Source: Glandiceps talaboti (taxonomy: Eukaryota; Hemichordata; Enteropneusta; Spengelidae). Taken from it: a stretch of 64,000 bases of DNA. Positions 25,166 through 37,199 of the stretch are shown piece by piece (positions within the stretch are counted from its first letter, which is position 1; every line of letters begins with the position of its first letter). A program made the translations under genes and the position numbers. The notes beneath the pieces were generated by a model. It was not told the DNA's origin, did no database searches, and saw only the letters and a list, made by a program, of their open reading frames with translations. The DNA lies in the NCBI RefSeq assembly GCF_964340395.1, contig NC_135557.1, forward strand, positions 6,161,716 through 6,225,715. Direction: 5' to 3'.

Positions 25166-25675
25166 CTGACGTCACTTACATGTCTAGTAAGTCAGAAACT
25201 GCTAACTAAATAAGACGGAAAACGTTGTATCCCAGAAGAAAACGTGGCTGTGTATTACACTCCTTGTCCGTGACAAAATGATTGCAAATAGGACACTAAA
25301 GCTGCTGTACCGACAAGTTACTTTAACCCGTGTACCGTTGTGTAGGTTTGTCTGCACGATTATGAACAAAACAGCGTTGCTATTTTAAGCTTAGTTTATG
25401 GTAAATAACCAACTTAAGCGGAGCATGTCGGTGACCTATTGACAGACACGATTATATTATCCAAACAGCCAACTTAATCTTACATATATCTCAATTTAAT
25501 ACATATACAGGATTCCTGGTTATGCAATAAGCAAATTTTGAAGAAACGAGGATATATATTTTTTCTAGATGAAAAAGTTTGTGTCTGCCAGAATCAATTT
25601 GTGTGAAACAATTAAATTGTAATGTTTGATAAATTTGATATTAATTAGCAAAATTATTGATGACAAATTATTTTA
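25166..25675 (-). promoter_or_regulatory. Third, orphan copy of the four-TM gene promoter and 5'UTR exon
   Basis: It carries the same conserved block (25355-25386) and the same GTGAGT donor (25160-25165) as the two gene-linked copies. No four-TM coding exon lies downstream on the minus strand; BTB copy A occupies that space. Flanking homology with the gene 2 region extends left to about 24590. It could be dead, or could drive a leftward transcript antisense to the small ORFs at 23.6-24.3 kb. Confidence 0.5.
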
Positions 25676-26952
25676 AAAACACACATTTCAAGAGGAATGG
25701 TCTTCGAAGAAATAGAAGTATTTTTGTTTCATGAAAAAAAAGCACACTCACGCACACACACGCGCGCGCGCGCACGCACACACACACAGTCACATAGTAT
25801 TATTCGTATCTGGGTCGCATGAAATGATAGCATCTTTTCTGTTTTATCTAAAACATTATCACCAATTAAGATATGATTTGAAACTGCTAATAACTATTAT
25901 AGGAGAAGGGAACATCACTCGTTCTCAAAACTGGATTTTCTTAGCACAGACAATCATCATCGATCACCAGGACATTCTGTCGACTGACAAATTAAAAATC
26001 CCGGACACTGAAACTAGGCACTTTGAACGGGAGGGAAGTTTACATCCGGGCATTTGAATTGTCATTGAATAGAGACGGGGGGGGGCAATATAAACTTCCA
26101 GGCACCCATGAACCTGTATTTGGCTCACGTGTCAGTAAGGTCATGTGTTCTAAATAGTGGGTCAATAACCTCTTGACAATGATTGGAATGAGCATTCGAA
26201 ATATATTTATGAAGGCAGTTAAGTTGTGACTACGTTGTTTATTCAAACGCCTTTATAAAACAAGTTCGAGGCAGCTGGTAGTCGGGCATGCGGCAGGGAT
26301 TTTTGAAATCTCCGACATATTTTTCTTTTCTTTTTTAAAATTCATAGAGACGGACCTTCTCTAATACTGCTTGAACATGTCTCAATCCAATAAATTAATT
26401 AATTCTGGTTTCCATGTGTTACTTTAATTTGTATCCGTTTGACAATCTCTCAACTGCATCCATTTTGAAAGCAGGGTTGCACGCGAAACAAATAAACGGA
26501 TCCAGATGTCCTGAACCTTCAACCCTGAAATATCAGGTAAGGCGAATATACTCGACAGGCAAATCGTACACTGTACAATTGTCCATTCCTGGCAGCGTCA
26601 GGTATGGTTTATGAAACTCACATTTAAATGATATTTATAAATGCATAATATACTCGAGTTATTGAATGTTCATTATGTGACGTTTAGTTGGTACATGTAC
26701 ACGGGAATACTATTTTTTGAATATGGTTCCCTGTCAGTGGCGGACGTCATCGACAGACGATGAAACGAATGCAAACGTACAGTCCATGGACACCTTTTGT
26801 TCTAGACAAAAGTATTAAGCTTTAACACAATATTATTTATACTTCGATTAGCGCATTGCATCATTGTAATTGTTTTCATATTTCTATATATATCATTTAT
26901 TATACGTCATTGTCTTTCGTTTTATTATTTTAGATCATAGACCAAAATAACC

Positions 26953-27930
26953 ATGACGTCACCCAGTCGAACGAGTCATGCGCAGACACACCGGCGCAAA
27001 ATTATCCAATTTGGAAATGATCCAAATTTTTCAATCGTAATCGATAACTTTGAATTTCGTGTACACAAAGAAATACTTGCGAAGCATTTTAGCTACTTTA
27101 AAGTTCTCTTTGACAATGATTTTAAAGAGAATGAGAGGAATATGATTGAAATGAAACAAATACCAACCGTGAATTCAATGCGAGTACTTCTATACTTTGT
27201 GTACTACGGTAAGCTTGATATACATCCGGGTAATGTTATCGTCATCCTTACTGCTGCCGATTTCTTAAAAGTCAGTTTTAGATTAATTGTTTTGGCTTTG
27301 CATATGTTCTACCTGAAAATGTCGATTCGGAACTGGGCTCGTTATATTTGCATAGTTGATGAGAATGACTTCTTCTGGAAGGAAAATATCAAATTCGTCC
27401 TTCTTCGCTGGATATACGACAACTATGATCTAATAGAGAATAAGTATTTCGAGAGCGGGAAAACTATCAACGTTGTCATGTATGACATGTACACCCTCAA
27501 CGATTATAACTACAAAGCAAGGTTAAAATCAGGGGATAGCTATATCAACATTAGATTTGAAACAACAAGACGTGTGCCTCCACGTGTGCCTTCTTCATAC
27601 GTATGTCCTTTACATATCTCTGGGTCTGATGCTGGATATTACTCCCCAGCTTTATATCCATCATTTTTCTCATCGGACATTTTTGAGGAAATCACGTCGC
27701 CCAGGCAATCGGTGATTGACGCCATCCTTCGCCAACTACAAGTAAATAGTTGCAGTCGTCATGGTAACTGCAATTGCCCGAGATGCGTTTTTGAGCGTTT
27801 TCTCAGGTCTATATCAACCCACTATCCACGCAGTTGGAAAATGAAACCACACATGGAAAACAGAACAATGGCAACGAGGCATGTTAAACCAAGACGAAAG
27901 AAGCAACAATCAACCTTTATGAGGGCATAA
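26953..27930 (+). CDS. BTB-domain protein, copy B (325 aa)
   Basis: Intact tandem paralogue of the gene at 20307, same length with no indels and about a dozen amino-acid changes. Most are in or near the BTB domain: TKHF to AKHF, EKNT to ERNM, LLEFVYYGM to LLYFVYYGK, AANF to AADF. The Cys cluster is kept (CSRHGNCNCPRC). Maintenance of both full-length frames suggests both copies are, or recently were, functional. The upstream acceptor and ATG context match copy A. The last codons and 3' flank are triplicated downstream as a 91-bp tandem repeat starting at 27884. Confidence 0.85.
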   Translation: MTSPSRTSHAQTHRRKIIQFGNDPNFSIVIDNFEFRVHKEILAKHFSYFKVLFDNDFKENERNMIEMKQIPTVNSMRVLLYFVYYGKLDIHPGNVIVILTAADFLKVSFRLIVLALHMFYLKMSIRNWARYICIVDENDFFWKENIKFVLLRWIYDNYDLIENKYFESGKTINVVMYDMYTLNDYNYKARLKSGDSYINIRFETTRRVPPRVPSSYVCPLHISGSDAGYYSPALYPSFFSSDIFEEITSPRQSVIDAILRQLQVNSCSRHGNCNCPRCVFERFLRSISTHYPRSWKMKPHMENRTMATRHVKPRRKKQQSTFMRA

Positions 27931-28156
27931 TCTACGGAGGGAGAGAGATTGGTAGAATTTCTTTCTCAAACTTGTTAAACCAAGACGAAAGAAGCAACAA
28001 TCAACCTTTATGAGCGCATAATGTACGGAGGGAGAGAGATTGGTAGCATTTCTTTCTCAAACTTGTTAAACCAAGACGAAAGAAGCAATAATCAACCTTT
28101 ATGAGGGCATAATCTACGGAGGGAGAGAGATTGGTAGAATTTCGTTCTCAAACCTG
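27884..28156. repeat. 91-bp tandem repeat, three units
   Basis: Units start at 27884, 27975 and 28066, each with TTAAACCAAGACGAAAGAAG. The first unit contains the last 15 codons and stop of BTB copy B, so extra copies of the stop region lie in its 3' flank. Copy A has a single unit. Confidence 0.95.
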
Positions 28157-29781
28157 GCGGTCAGAGATCCATATGCGCTCACACCTACCAATCGCTTCAC
28201 CAACGAAATTAAGTTTATTAAAGTCTCGATGTTCGCGTTTGATTGCTTGATGGCGGAGAGCACTTCGATCTCTGACCTAGAATGAAACCATACCGACAAA
28301 GATGACGCTCAACTCAGGTCAATGTTTTGGACTGGCACTAACTTGCAGTTCTGAACAAATGACACTCGATGTCATCTTAAATCAGTCAATCTTAACATTC
28401 TCACTTTTGCGTACTTTTTAAAGTTATAAATATATATAAAGCTGTAGGTGACAAGGAGACTAAATAATATATGATAAATGCCATGTTATGCTTCACTACT
28501 GTAAAGTATGTCACGTGGGAGACAATTTCTTGTCTCAAGTTTAGAAGATTAGAACCAAAGCAAATTATGTACGTTCTTTGATCACAATCCTAAACAAAAA
28601 TATAGGTGAATGGTATGAATAATTTCCATTGCATTGTATTGTATTGTTTTTGATAAAGTAGTCATTAATTTTATGACCTACATATTTGTAGTTTTAACAG
28701 CTTCATTTCTTGTCACCTCTGCATCTTACTAAATATATATAGAGGTTGGATGAAGTACATATCTAATCTATCAGACAGAGATCAAATCTATTACGCATTT
28801 GCCGAGAATTAGCTGTAATTCCGACAAGAGAACCTTCAGATACTTTGGCGCTGTTCTATGGAACAGTCAATAACACATATTAAGCAGTGCAAAACAATTA
28901 ATGTTAGGAATACATACATAAATCAGAGAGGATGACTTCCAGTATGGTGTAACTGGATGGCTGTGTAAAGCGTTAGTTATTCGTTTATTTCTGAATAATA
29001 ATGAGCAATTAACGTAATTAATGATTTCAGTAATTCGGTTATATCTTAAGAATGCATGCTTCAAATTCAAAATAATTTAGTACTCACATTTGTAATACCA
29101 ATGCGTATCTGTCCTGAAAATATGTATGATGTGACATTTAGTTTTTATTCGCTATTTTAATAGTTAAGTTTTCGCTAATTAGATTATAGATTACACGGTG
29201 TCAGAAACTGTTAGAGAATATTGTTACGGTTTGGCCTATCCCTATTTGAACATTGACCAAACCATCTAATGGAAACGTAGCGAACCACGATAAATAAATA
29301 AACTTCATATGTGGTCAATCGTGCTGGAGAATTCGACAAGATAAATCCATAAATTTAATTTAAGATCTCTTTTTGGATCACAGAGCCTCGAATTGGCCAT
29401 ATTTGTTTACAAATATTTGTGTTTTGTTTATTGTTTATTTTCTTGTCTTCTTTTTAAATATATTATTTTCCTACAAGATGTCATGTAATAAAGAAATGAT
29501 TTGAAAATGTATTGTGTTTTATTCTAAATCAATTTTGACTTGTTCGTTTGTTGGTTTTAATAAACGAGTTATGCTATGACTACATTAATAATTATCTATG
29601 TTTTAGTTCTACTCAGCGCCTTCAATGTTCCTCGTCTCCACCCACCAGAAAAAAAGACGGTGTTCGTCGGTCTATACTACAATATAAACATTGGCATAGA
29701 CAATAAAAATGTAAACTCTTCTGAGGTGTGATGGAAGTAACTGAATACACACTCACTTATTCAAACGAAGACTTCTAATAC

Positions 29782-30012
29782 TTGTTTGTCACTGACACAA
29801 AGGTCACAATCACTTTACTTATAGCTACACTGATATTTTCAAGGATCACATTTGTTAATTGTGCATACTATATGATAGGTGAACTAAACACGCAAAACAA
29901 ATATAAATTTGCCAATATGGAAGAATTAATTTCATTGGCAGGAAGGATTACGAATATTTCGAAATCGACAACTAATCACATTTATACAAATATATATGTT
30001 CCTGTCAGATGA
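29782..30012 (+). pseudogene. Small putative secreted protein, copy B, start codon lost
   Basis: Same frame as 23667-23876, but the codon aligned with the ATG is deleted, leaving no in-frame ATG before the signal-like segment. The next Met is after it. The rest stays open with only in-frame indels. Either it is translated from a spliced upstream start, or this copy has just died. Confidence 0.4.
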
Positions 30013-30183
30013 CGACAACAGTGGCAGTATTATATTTTTCCCACGTATAGTAGAGTAGCCAAGTGATCCCATCACAGTCTAATCTAACCCCTGTAACATC
30101 ATGTTGAATTGTGCAAGTAATAGCAGCCATATTTATTCAATTAGTATTACTGACTTGCAGTATATATGCACGATGAATAAATA

Positions 30184-30597
30184 ATGTTAGATATTGCTGA
30201 TGTACCAAACTATTACCAAGCAATTAAATGCAGATTTGATAATTTCGTGTATATACTGTGTTTTCTTTATGACTGTTCCAAGAGAAATTGTCAGCTTTCC
30301 AAATATTTGTTTACCAATCAAAGCAAGACGATCACAATTTACAATGCATTCTGTGCATCCAGTTTATTGAAAAACCGGGGATACTCCCAACTATCTGTGA
30401 TATTTTGTGTATGTTTCAAGAATACTGGTCACCTTCAAAATTATGTTTACTCGCTGAAGAAAAGTGATGTAATGTTTACTATGTATTCAGTGCATACACA
30501 TTATTGCAAAACACTCCATGTAGCATACATTGGTGAAATTAAAGTTTCCCCGGAAAGCAGAAAAATAGGTTTTACTTGGCCAAGTATTAAAGGGTAG
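30184..30597 (+). CDS. Hypothetical ORF, copy B (137 aa)
   Basis: Begins MLDIADVPNYYQ and runs open through a Cys-containing hydrophobic stretch ([13 protein letters not shown]) to a TAG. No domain recognised and no clear signal peptide. The first 60 codons are identical in copy A, where a 1-base deletion then breaks the frame. It could be coding or chance; base composition is AT-rich like its surroundings. Confidence 0.3.
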   Translation: MLDIADVPNYYQAIKCRFDNFVYILCFLYDCSKRNCQLSKYLFTNQSKTITIYNAFCASSLLKNRGYSQLSVIFCVCFKNTGHLQNYVYSLKKSDVMFTMYSVHTHYCKTLHVAYIGEIKVSPESRKIGFTWPSIKG

Positions 30598-30904
30598 AGT
30601 TTTCATTGGAATCAAGCAGTGTGGCTGAAGTATAATAAAACAGGAACAAAATGGTGTCCAATAAAGAGGATTGGAGTGAAAAGCTGAGCAAACTGTCTGT
30701 CAATGTCGGTACATGGGAAAAAGAGCAAGTTGATGATTCCATGTATGCGAACTGCGAACGATGGATGACTTTGTTGGAGTTTTTATACAGTAGTATGGAA
30801 GCAGTCGTTTTGTGTTAGTGTATGTTAATTGATGACTCCCAAGGTATTTCTTTATCCAGTGTGTATGATTGGCATTAATCATTTCAAACACTACAATTCT
30901 ATGC

Positions 30905-31065
30905 AGGGCATATAATTCGAAATCGAGGTCAAACAGGTAGACATAGTGCATCCCAAAAATATCAGTGTTAACATGTTGTTAAATAGCATTGAGTTGTCTC
31001 GAGCTCCAATGAACAAAAACACCTATGTTGGAGGTTGGGGAGCTGGTGCACTGTGACCAATATCT
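30905..31065. repeat. Dispersed repeat, copy 1 of a pair flanking the transporter gene
   Basis: Shares with 37788-37935 the stretches GAAATCGAGG-CAAACAGGTAG, AGTGCATCCCA, CAATGAACAAAA and CCTATGTTGGAG in the same order and orientation. No protein assigned. Confidence 0.65.
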
Positions 31066-31116
31066 GGGCCATGGACTAGTAGGGGGCACATGCGTGTTCT
31101 TCAAATGTTTACTCAC

Positions 31117-34100
31117 CACCTATAAATGGACCAATTAGTCCTCCTATGCCACAAAAAGGAGAACTTACAGATAAACCTGCAGTCAGATTGGTTGAACCTA
31201 CAACATCTTTGATTGTCTGTTCAAGTAGGCCTAAGAAGATTCCGCCAAACAACCCCAAAAATGCTGCGTTGACGCTGTATTTCAGGTACGTGTCACCCAG
31301 TGGACTCAGCAGACTAGTTAATCCTACGAAAACGTGAGCCCATCCATACAGTCGTACACTTGTTAGTGCACGAAATTTGAAATGTAAGATAACAGGATTT
31401 ATTAGTCTGCCCACGATCCCCATGATACCAAATATGGACACAACAAGGGCAATTTCACTATTAGATCCGAGGTTCTGTGACTGCGCACGTGCAAAGGTAT
31501 GCGGTGGTATTCCAGGAAAAGCAACTCCAACGCCAAGAAACATAGCCGCAAGTGATAAAAGTGTTAAAGTTGGATATCTGGTAAGTAAGCTACAGTCACA
31601 GACGTCACAGATCTTCTGTACAGTGGTTTGTTTGTTGGTAGATCTTTGATTGTCATCTTGATTGGTCAAAATGTCATCAACACTTTCAGTCCCTTGCATC
31701 ATCGCGTCCACCTTTGAGGTTCGGATGTTCGGATTTCTAATGAATGCCCCACAGACACATACGTTGGCATTGGTGGCAGCAAATATGATACATGCTCCAC
31801 GCCATCCATACCAGTCTATCAGTAACTGCCACAGGGGTGTAAATGCAAATGCTCCTGTTCCTGTACCAATGCTTACCAGTGCATTTGCAATTACATACCT
31901 TGTTTTCATGTAGAAAGGAATTACCCCAAACAACGGACTCAAAACAAAACCATAACCACAGCCTGTGTGTATGAAAATCATGACTATTACATTATTTGTC
32001 GTAACATTGTGTGTTGTAGTGCTTTGTTGTTAGTGCTCACGATTAGCAGTCGGGAGGTCATGGGTTCGAATTGCACTGGAAACAAGAATGATGCATGTAC
32101 CACACTGTATTGAAATGTGCATTCTTAAGATATAGCTTAAATTACTGAAAACCGTTAATTATGCAAATTACACATTAAAAGAAAAAGTCATGTAGAAAAA
32201 TTTCACAGGGCATGTATACATATATAGTATTCATGTATTATCAATTATTTAACATTGTCGTATACTGTTTAAACATTGTGTTCAAGTATGAAAAGGTATA
32301 GGTAAAGTCATTATTGGAATTTGTCCAGTAAATCTCTCTCTGGCTTCCCTTTCAATAAATTAGTTTAGTGTTTGGCATGCGCTCTTGCTTGTCTTTTGTA
32401 AGATTTTGACATGTAAATGTTGTAAATTTCTCCACAGACACCAAACTTTGTTAATACACAAAGGCTTGGTTCTAGATCGAGGCTAGGTTTTCTTAGCATA
32501 GATACATGTACCCAATTATATGGAATTTGAAGCTTGCATTCTAAAGATATGGCATATATACTAAAAACCAATAGTTATGTAAATTACTCATATTACAATT
32601 AAGAGCTATATCAACAAACCTCATGGGACATATGCGCATTTGTATGGGTGATATATATAACGGATTATATCAAATTTGAAGCCTGCATTCTTCAGCCATA
32701 ACCTAATTACCAAAGATCATTACTAATACTTGTGCAAATAACTTTCTGAAACTAAATACTCTGCCAATATACCTTCTATATTTATTTTAATTACATGACC
32801 TACCAATTAATAATCCAAAACTGAAGTACAAAAACTCAAGGTTTGGTGCAAAGGCAGACAGTACGAATCCAAGAGAAGATAATATACCTCCAATTACTAC
32901 TGTACATCGATAACCTATCTTCTTCACAGTGATGTTAGCAACAATACGGAAGCGTATTAGTGCCAAGTTGTAAGGAAAAAAATAAAATTTAAAATCTCGT
33001 AATTACGAGATTTCAATTCTCGTAATTACGACTTTTTCCTCGTAATTACGACTTTTTTCTCGTAATTACGAGTTTTCAATTCTCGTAATTACGACTTTTT
33101 TTCTCGTAATTACGAGTTTTCAATTCTCGTAATTACGACTTTTCGATTCTCGTAATTACGACTTTTCAATTCTCGTAATTACGACTTTTTGATTCTCGTA
33201 ATTACGACTTTTTGATTCTCGTAATTACGACTTTTTGATGATACATGTGGTAAGCCAACAACAGTTAGTAGCAAGTCAGTTATCACACTGAGCGCGGAAT
33301 TTAGGAGTGAACCATTTGAGTTTTGGGATTCCCAAGGTCCATATTTAGAAGGGGGCCCTCTCATTATCAAATATGTAGTATTGTTTTGTTTTTGGTTTGC
33401 TGCGGAGGAATGGAGTTAGAGGTAACATGGAAAATATAAGCAATCACATCAAAATAGTCACAGCCTTAAAATTCGGAAAGTAACTTGTTTTTATGCCATT
33501 TTCTTCGCCCCCCCCCCCTCCATCAAGTAACTTTACCCTTATATAGTACTACATTCTAAGCGCTTTCAACGAAGTGCATAAAACGTATTTGGAGCTTGCG
33601 CCTTGCTGATCAAAAATAGGTCACATGCTGCCATTCATGGTGATAAAACATCGTAAGACGCCACATGTTTTATACGAACATGAACTTTACTAATATATAC
33701 ATGTTTTAGATTTTCATAATAATCGCAGGTTTAATTCTCCGAGTCGTAATTACGAGAATCGTTCTAAACTTTTTGATTCTCGTAATTACGACTTTTTAAT
33801 TCTCGTAATTACGACTTTTCGATTCTCGTAATTACGACTTTTCGATTCTCGTAATTACGACTTTTCTATTCTCGTAATTACGACTTTTCGATTCTCGTAA
33901 TTACGACTTTTTGATTCTCGTAATTACGACTTTTCGATTCTCGTAATTACGACTTTTCGATTCTCGTAATTACGACTTTTCGATTCTCGTAATTACGACT
34001 TTTTGATTCTCGTAATTACGACTTTTCGATTCTCGTAATTACGACTTTTTCGATTCTCGTAATTACGACTTTTTAATTCTCGTAATTACGACTTTTTAAT

Positions 34101-36564
34101 TCTCGTAATTACGACTTTTTGATTCTCGTAATTACGACTTTTCGATTCTCGTAATTACGACTTTTCGATTCTCGTAATTACGACTTTTCGATTCTCGTAA
34201 TTACGACTATTTGATTGTCGTAATGACGACTTTTTGATTGTCGTAATTATGAAATTATGATTTTTTATTGTTTGTTATTTTTCAATTTTTGAATTGTTCA
34301 GACACGAATCTTATAATTTTGATGTACTAAGCAAATGTACTATAGAGTGTTTGACACGGTAACCGGTTTGTATGATTTGATTGCGTTTTTCGTTTCTTTA
34401 AAAAAAACTCGAGTGCATTAAAACAGCGAAGAATATTCTTTCATTATATATCGGCAAAATGAATCAATAATGGATTTGAAATTGAAGAAAATAGTATTTA
34501 CCATCTGATATTTGGTAAAATTCACAACTTTAGTTTAGAATTTTCTTCATTAAGGGTAAATCAGATTTATACGGTTTTGAAATTTAAAATTCAATAACGT
34601 GGCACCGTAGGTCGTTCGATCAATTTTGAAAATGTGTGGAGACCTTTTCCACGGTTGATAAATACTTGAATACTAGTATATGTATTTGGTATGGTATAAT
34701 AATATTGGTTTGAGGGTCAGTTAGCCAAATGACCGGTTTGTCGAGGTTATTGACCCTGGTATATCAGGGTGTTTATAGTAGGAAGGCATTGGCGAGACGT
34801 CCCCAGATAGAAACTTTATTGATCCTTCTTTTAAGACGTTTCGGACCGGCCGTTAGGTCCTTCATCAGTCGTAATCCTGTCTTGTATTGGACAGTTTCCC
34901 TACATCTTCATCATTGGATATAAGTTGGAGTTGTGTCCGAAATTCAGCAGAATATCTATATGTTTAATATTGGACTCCAATTATTTGAACAAATTCTTTG
35001 CTGATGAAGAATTCTTGTTGTTCTGGAATTCTTGTTTTGTGTTTATTATTTGGCTAAGTTCATTGACAGATTGCCTGTTTAAACATTGCAGTGAACCTAC
35101 TAACTTCTTGTTGCATCCAGTATATGTGTGTACATATGTGCACACGTTATTTCATTGCCATTTCTTTTTTTAACCTATAGGTGTTATGTAATTTCACTGG
35201 ACTTATATTAGAGTGTTCAGTTCACCTTAAATGTACTTACTACCCGATGATCGGGTGTTGTTGAGAACTCAGCTGTTGCTTATAACATGAACTTAAAATG
35301 GCAGTGTGATTTTTCCAGTTAGATATCAACTTACCGGAGAATTGCGACGTAATTACGAGAATCGAAATGTCTTTACGATTCTCGTAATTACGAGATTCAA
35401 AAAGTCGTAATTACGAGAATCGAAAAGTCGTAATTACGAGAATTGAAAACTCGTAATTACGAGAAAAAAGGCGTAATTACGAGAATCGAAAAGTCGTAAT
35501 TACGAGAATTGAAAACTCGTAATTACGAGTAAAAAGTCGTAATTACGAGAAAAAAGTCGTAATTACGAGAATCGAAAAGTCGTAATTACGAGAATTGAAA
35601 ACTCGTAATTACGAGAAAAAAGTCGTAATTACGAGAAAAAAGTCGTAATTACGAGAATCGAAAAGTCGTAATTACGAGAATTGAAAACTCGTAATTACGA
35701 GAAAAAAGTCGTAATTACGAGAAAAAAGTCGTAATTACGAGAATTGAAATCTCGTAATTACGAGATTTTAAAGTTTATTTTTTTCCTTACAACTTGGCAC
35801 TAATACGCTTCCGTAGCAACAGGACCTGGGTATGGAAAGAGATACAAAGGCAGGCAAGATGGGAATGCTATAACAATATTATTGGACTAGAAGAGTTATC
35901 TGGTCTAATGGATATCTAAGTTAGCTGATAACAATTGAAAGTGGGTCACACTATGTAATTGGCAAGTTGTTAGGCTACTATCACAGTGTGAATGTAATGT
36001 GGAGGTGGGGGATTTTTGCCGACATCCGGTATTTCCATAAGTAAGCCCATCCATCTGCATTGAATGAATATATGCAAATATACCAACATTGAAAAAAAAA
36101 CAGATAAAAACTGATCTGCCTTCCATTAGGGTTACTGTTCCCATACAGTTTCTCCCCATGCCACGCCATTGCAGTATACATAATGCTTCATTAATTACAT
36201 AGGTCATTGTATATCAGATAATTCGGCATACACTGTTCAGATGCACTAGAAATTAGATTTACATCGCCTTACCGAATGCCATTCGGGCAAACATAGCCAC
36301 TGAAAGAATCCATGACGTCCGAGCTGACCCCGCATTGAAATACCTCTGTATTTCTACAAATAGAGGTCCTAAGGACTGGTAGGTCCCGTGTATGAACATA
36401 CAGCCAACGTGACAACAAAATACCAGGAGCCATCCATAAATACCACCATCCTTTTCCCTGGTTGCCCTTCTTTCATCTGTCCCCTTCATTATCATATAAT
36501 AACTACTAAAACCAGGGTCTCCAAGTTCGTAGACGTCGTTAGAATAGACACTACAATGTACCAT
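31117..36564 (-). CDS. Monocarboxylate transporter-like (SLC16 family) gene, exon 2 broken by a transposon
   Basis: Exon 1 is 36273-36564 (or starts at an internal ATG, e.g. 36507). It contains the family's N-terminal signature DGGIYGW, TM1 and a TSWILS segment. Exon 2 is split: 11 bases at 35815-35825 and the rest at 32804-32945, together encoding GPVAN, VKKIGYR and TM2-3. Exon 3 (31117-31962) continues GCGYGFVLSP, ALVSIGTGTGAF, WYGWRG, a cytoplasmic loop, and then TMs up to GPFIG near TM11. All joins are phase 1 and fit the SLC16 pattern. SLC16 proteins are 12-TM plasma-membrane carriers of monocarboxylates or related solutes; the substrate here is unknown. The last exon (TM11-12 and tail) was not found. 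The 2.87-kb insertion puts a TAG soon after the break, so this allele should not make full-length protein unless the insert is spliced out. Confidence 0.8.
32004..32076 (+). repeat. tRNA-derived SINE or tRNA pseudogene fragment
   Basis: TTGTTAGTGCTCAC followed by AGTCGGGAGGTCATGGGTTCGAATT looks like the A-box to B-box part of a tRNA-type promoter (GGTTCGAAT at 32062-32070). The acceptor stem does not close. It lies in the transporter gene intron just upstream of exon 3. Confidence 0.4.
33237..33747. other. Unique spacer inside the foldback element (left)
   Basis: AT-rich sequence between the first and second arrays, with a poly-C stretch near 33510. No ORF of note and no recognised family. 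Confidence 0.5.
34835..34868 (-). ncRNA. Hammerhead-ribozyme-like core of a Penelope-like 3' end
   Basis: On the minus strand CTGATGA is followed by A, a GGACC...GGTCC stem with an 8-base loop, and then GAAAC and GTC. This matches the two conserved hammerhead core boxes around stem II. Penelope-like elements are known to carry minimal hammerheads. The A between box and stem would be a bulge, and stems I and III are short or uncertain, so activity is doubtful. It lies in the non-repeat centre of the foldback element. Confidence 0.4.
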
Positions 36565-37199
36565 ACAACATACAATTTAGGTCAGGCCAGGGGGAGTCAC
36601 TCTAAATTCACATATTTGTATGTTGCAGTAAACTCTATTTATCAGTTTATTGCCCAGCCCACTTCTGAAATCAAATAATGTATTAGCTTTCTTTAGTGTT
36701 GGAAAAGATAACTTTTTTGTGTATACCATACTAGACACACTTTATCAAAAAAAACGTCTCTGGCTAAACGATAAATCGTTTCACACAACTCTATTACGAA
36801 GATACGCTCGGTGATCATAAATAAAAGCTTCAACAGCGGTACATACCGTGACAGCTCGTTAAAGAATCCGACGACACGTACACAAACACAGCAACTCTTC
36901 TCTTAGACAGCAATTGTAGAATTATACAACCAGAAAAGCATTCATAGATATGAAGTAACAAGTAATCATGTAAGCGTACACGATAGTGACCCAGTTGTTT
37001 ACATTGACGGGAAACGCTCGATAGCAATGACTATTTAACCTTGTTCTAACTGCCAGACCTTCGGGCTCTCTTCAGATACAACAAGCAACCAAAGGTCACT
37101 TTGCCCTTGAAAGGCGAAATGGAAGGCATTTAGCCCGAGGACTAGATAAAGTTATCTCCAGCATTCAAAGATCCCCTCTGACAATTAGCACACAAACAA

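Larger units (their letters stand above)
25795..30480. repeat. Segmental duplication, copy B
   Basis: Same order and orientation as copy A. It has a 91-bp triplication at the end of the BTB gene, a roughly 26-bp insertion near 26280, and lacks two copy A insertions. About 1.4 kb of four-TM promoter-type sequence separates the copies. Confidence 0.9.
32946..35814. mobile_element. Non-autonomous foldback element with palindromic tandem-repeat arms
   Basis: The outer ends are near-perfect inverted repeats: ACGGAAGCGTATTAGTGCCA at 32946-32965, and its reverse complement ending at 35814, extending at least 40 bases. Inside are about 11 left units (32995-33236), about 20 central units (33770-34250) and about 20 right units in opposite orientation (35349-35765). 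The core is CTCGTAATTACGAG or a near match, spaced about 20-23 bases. The flanks are AGCAACAAT (left) and AGCAACAGG (right), a probable 9-bp target-site duplication with two changes. Long arms of short tandem repeats resemble sea-urchin TU/foldback elements, and the 9-bp duplication would fit Mutator-type transposases. There is no transposase ORF. Confidence 0.85.

Noticed and set aside
31146-31913. Plus-strand ORFs over 31.1-31.9 kb
   Set aside because: Antisense shadows of transporter exon 3.
32004-32076. Functional tRNA gene
   Set aside because: Only the B-box side is good; the acceptor stem does not pair, so it was listed as SINE-like instead.
32995-35765. CRISPR-like array (regular 20-23-base units)
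   Set aside because: Units are head-to-tail without unique spacers, arms are inverted, and the context is an animal gene; it is a foldback transposon.
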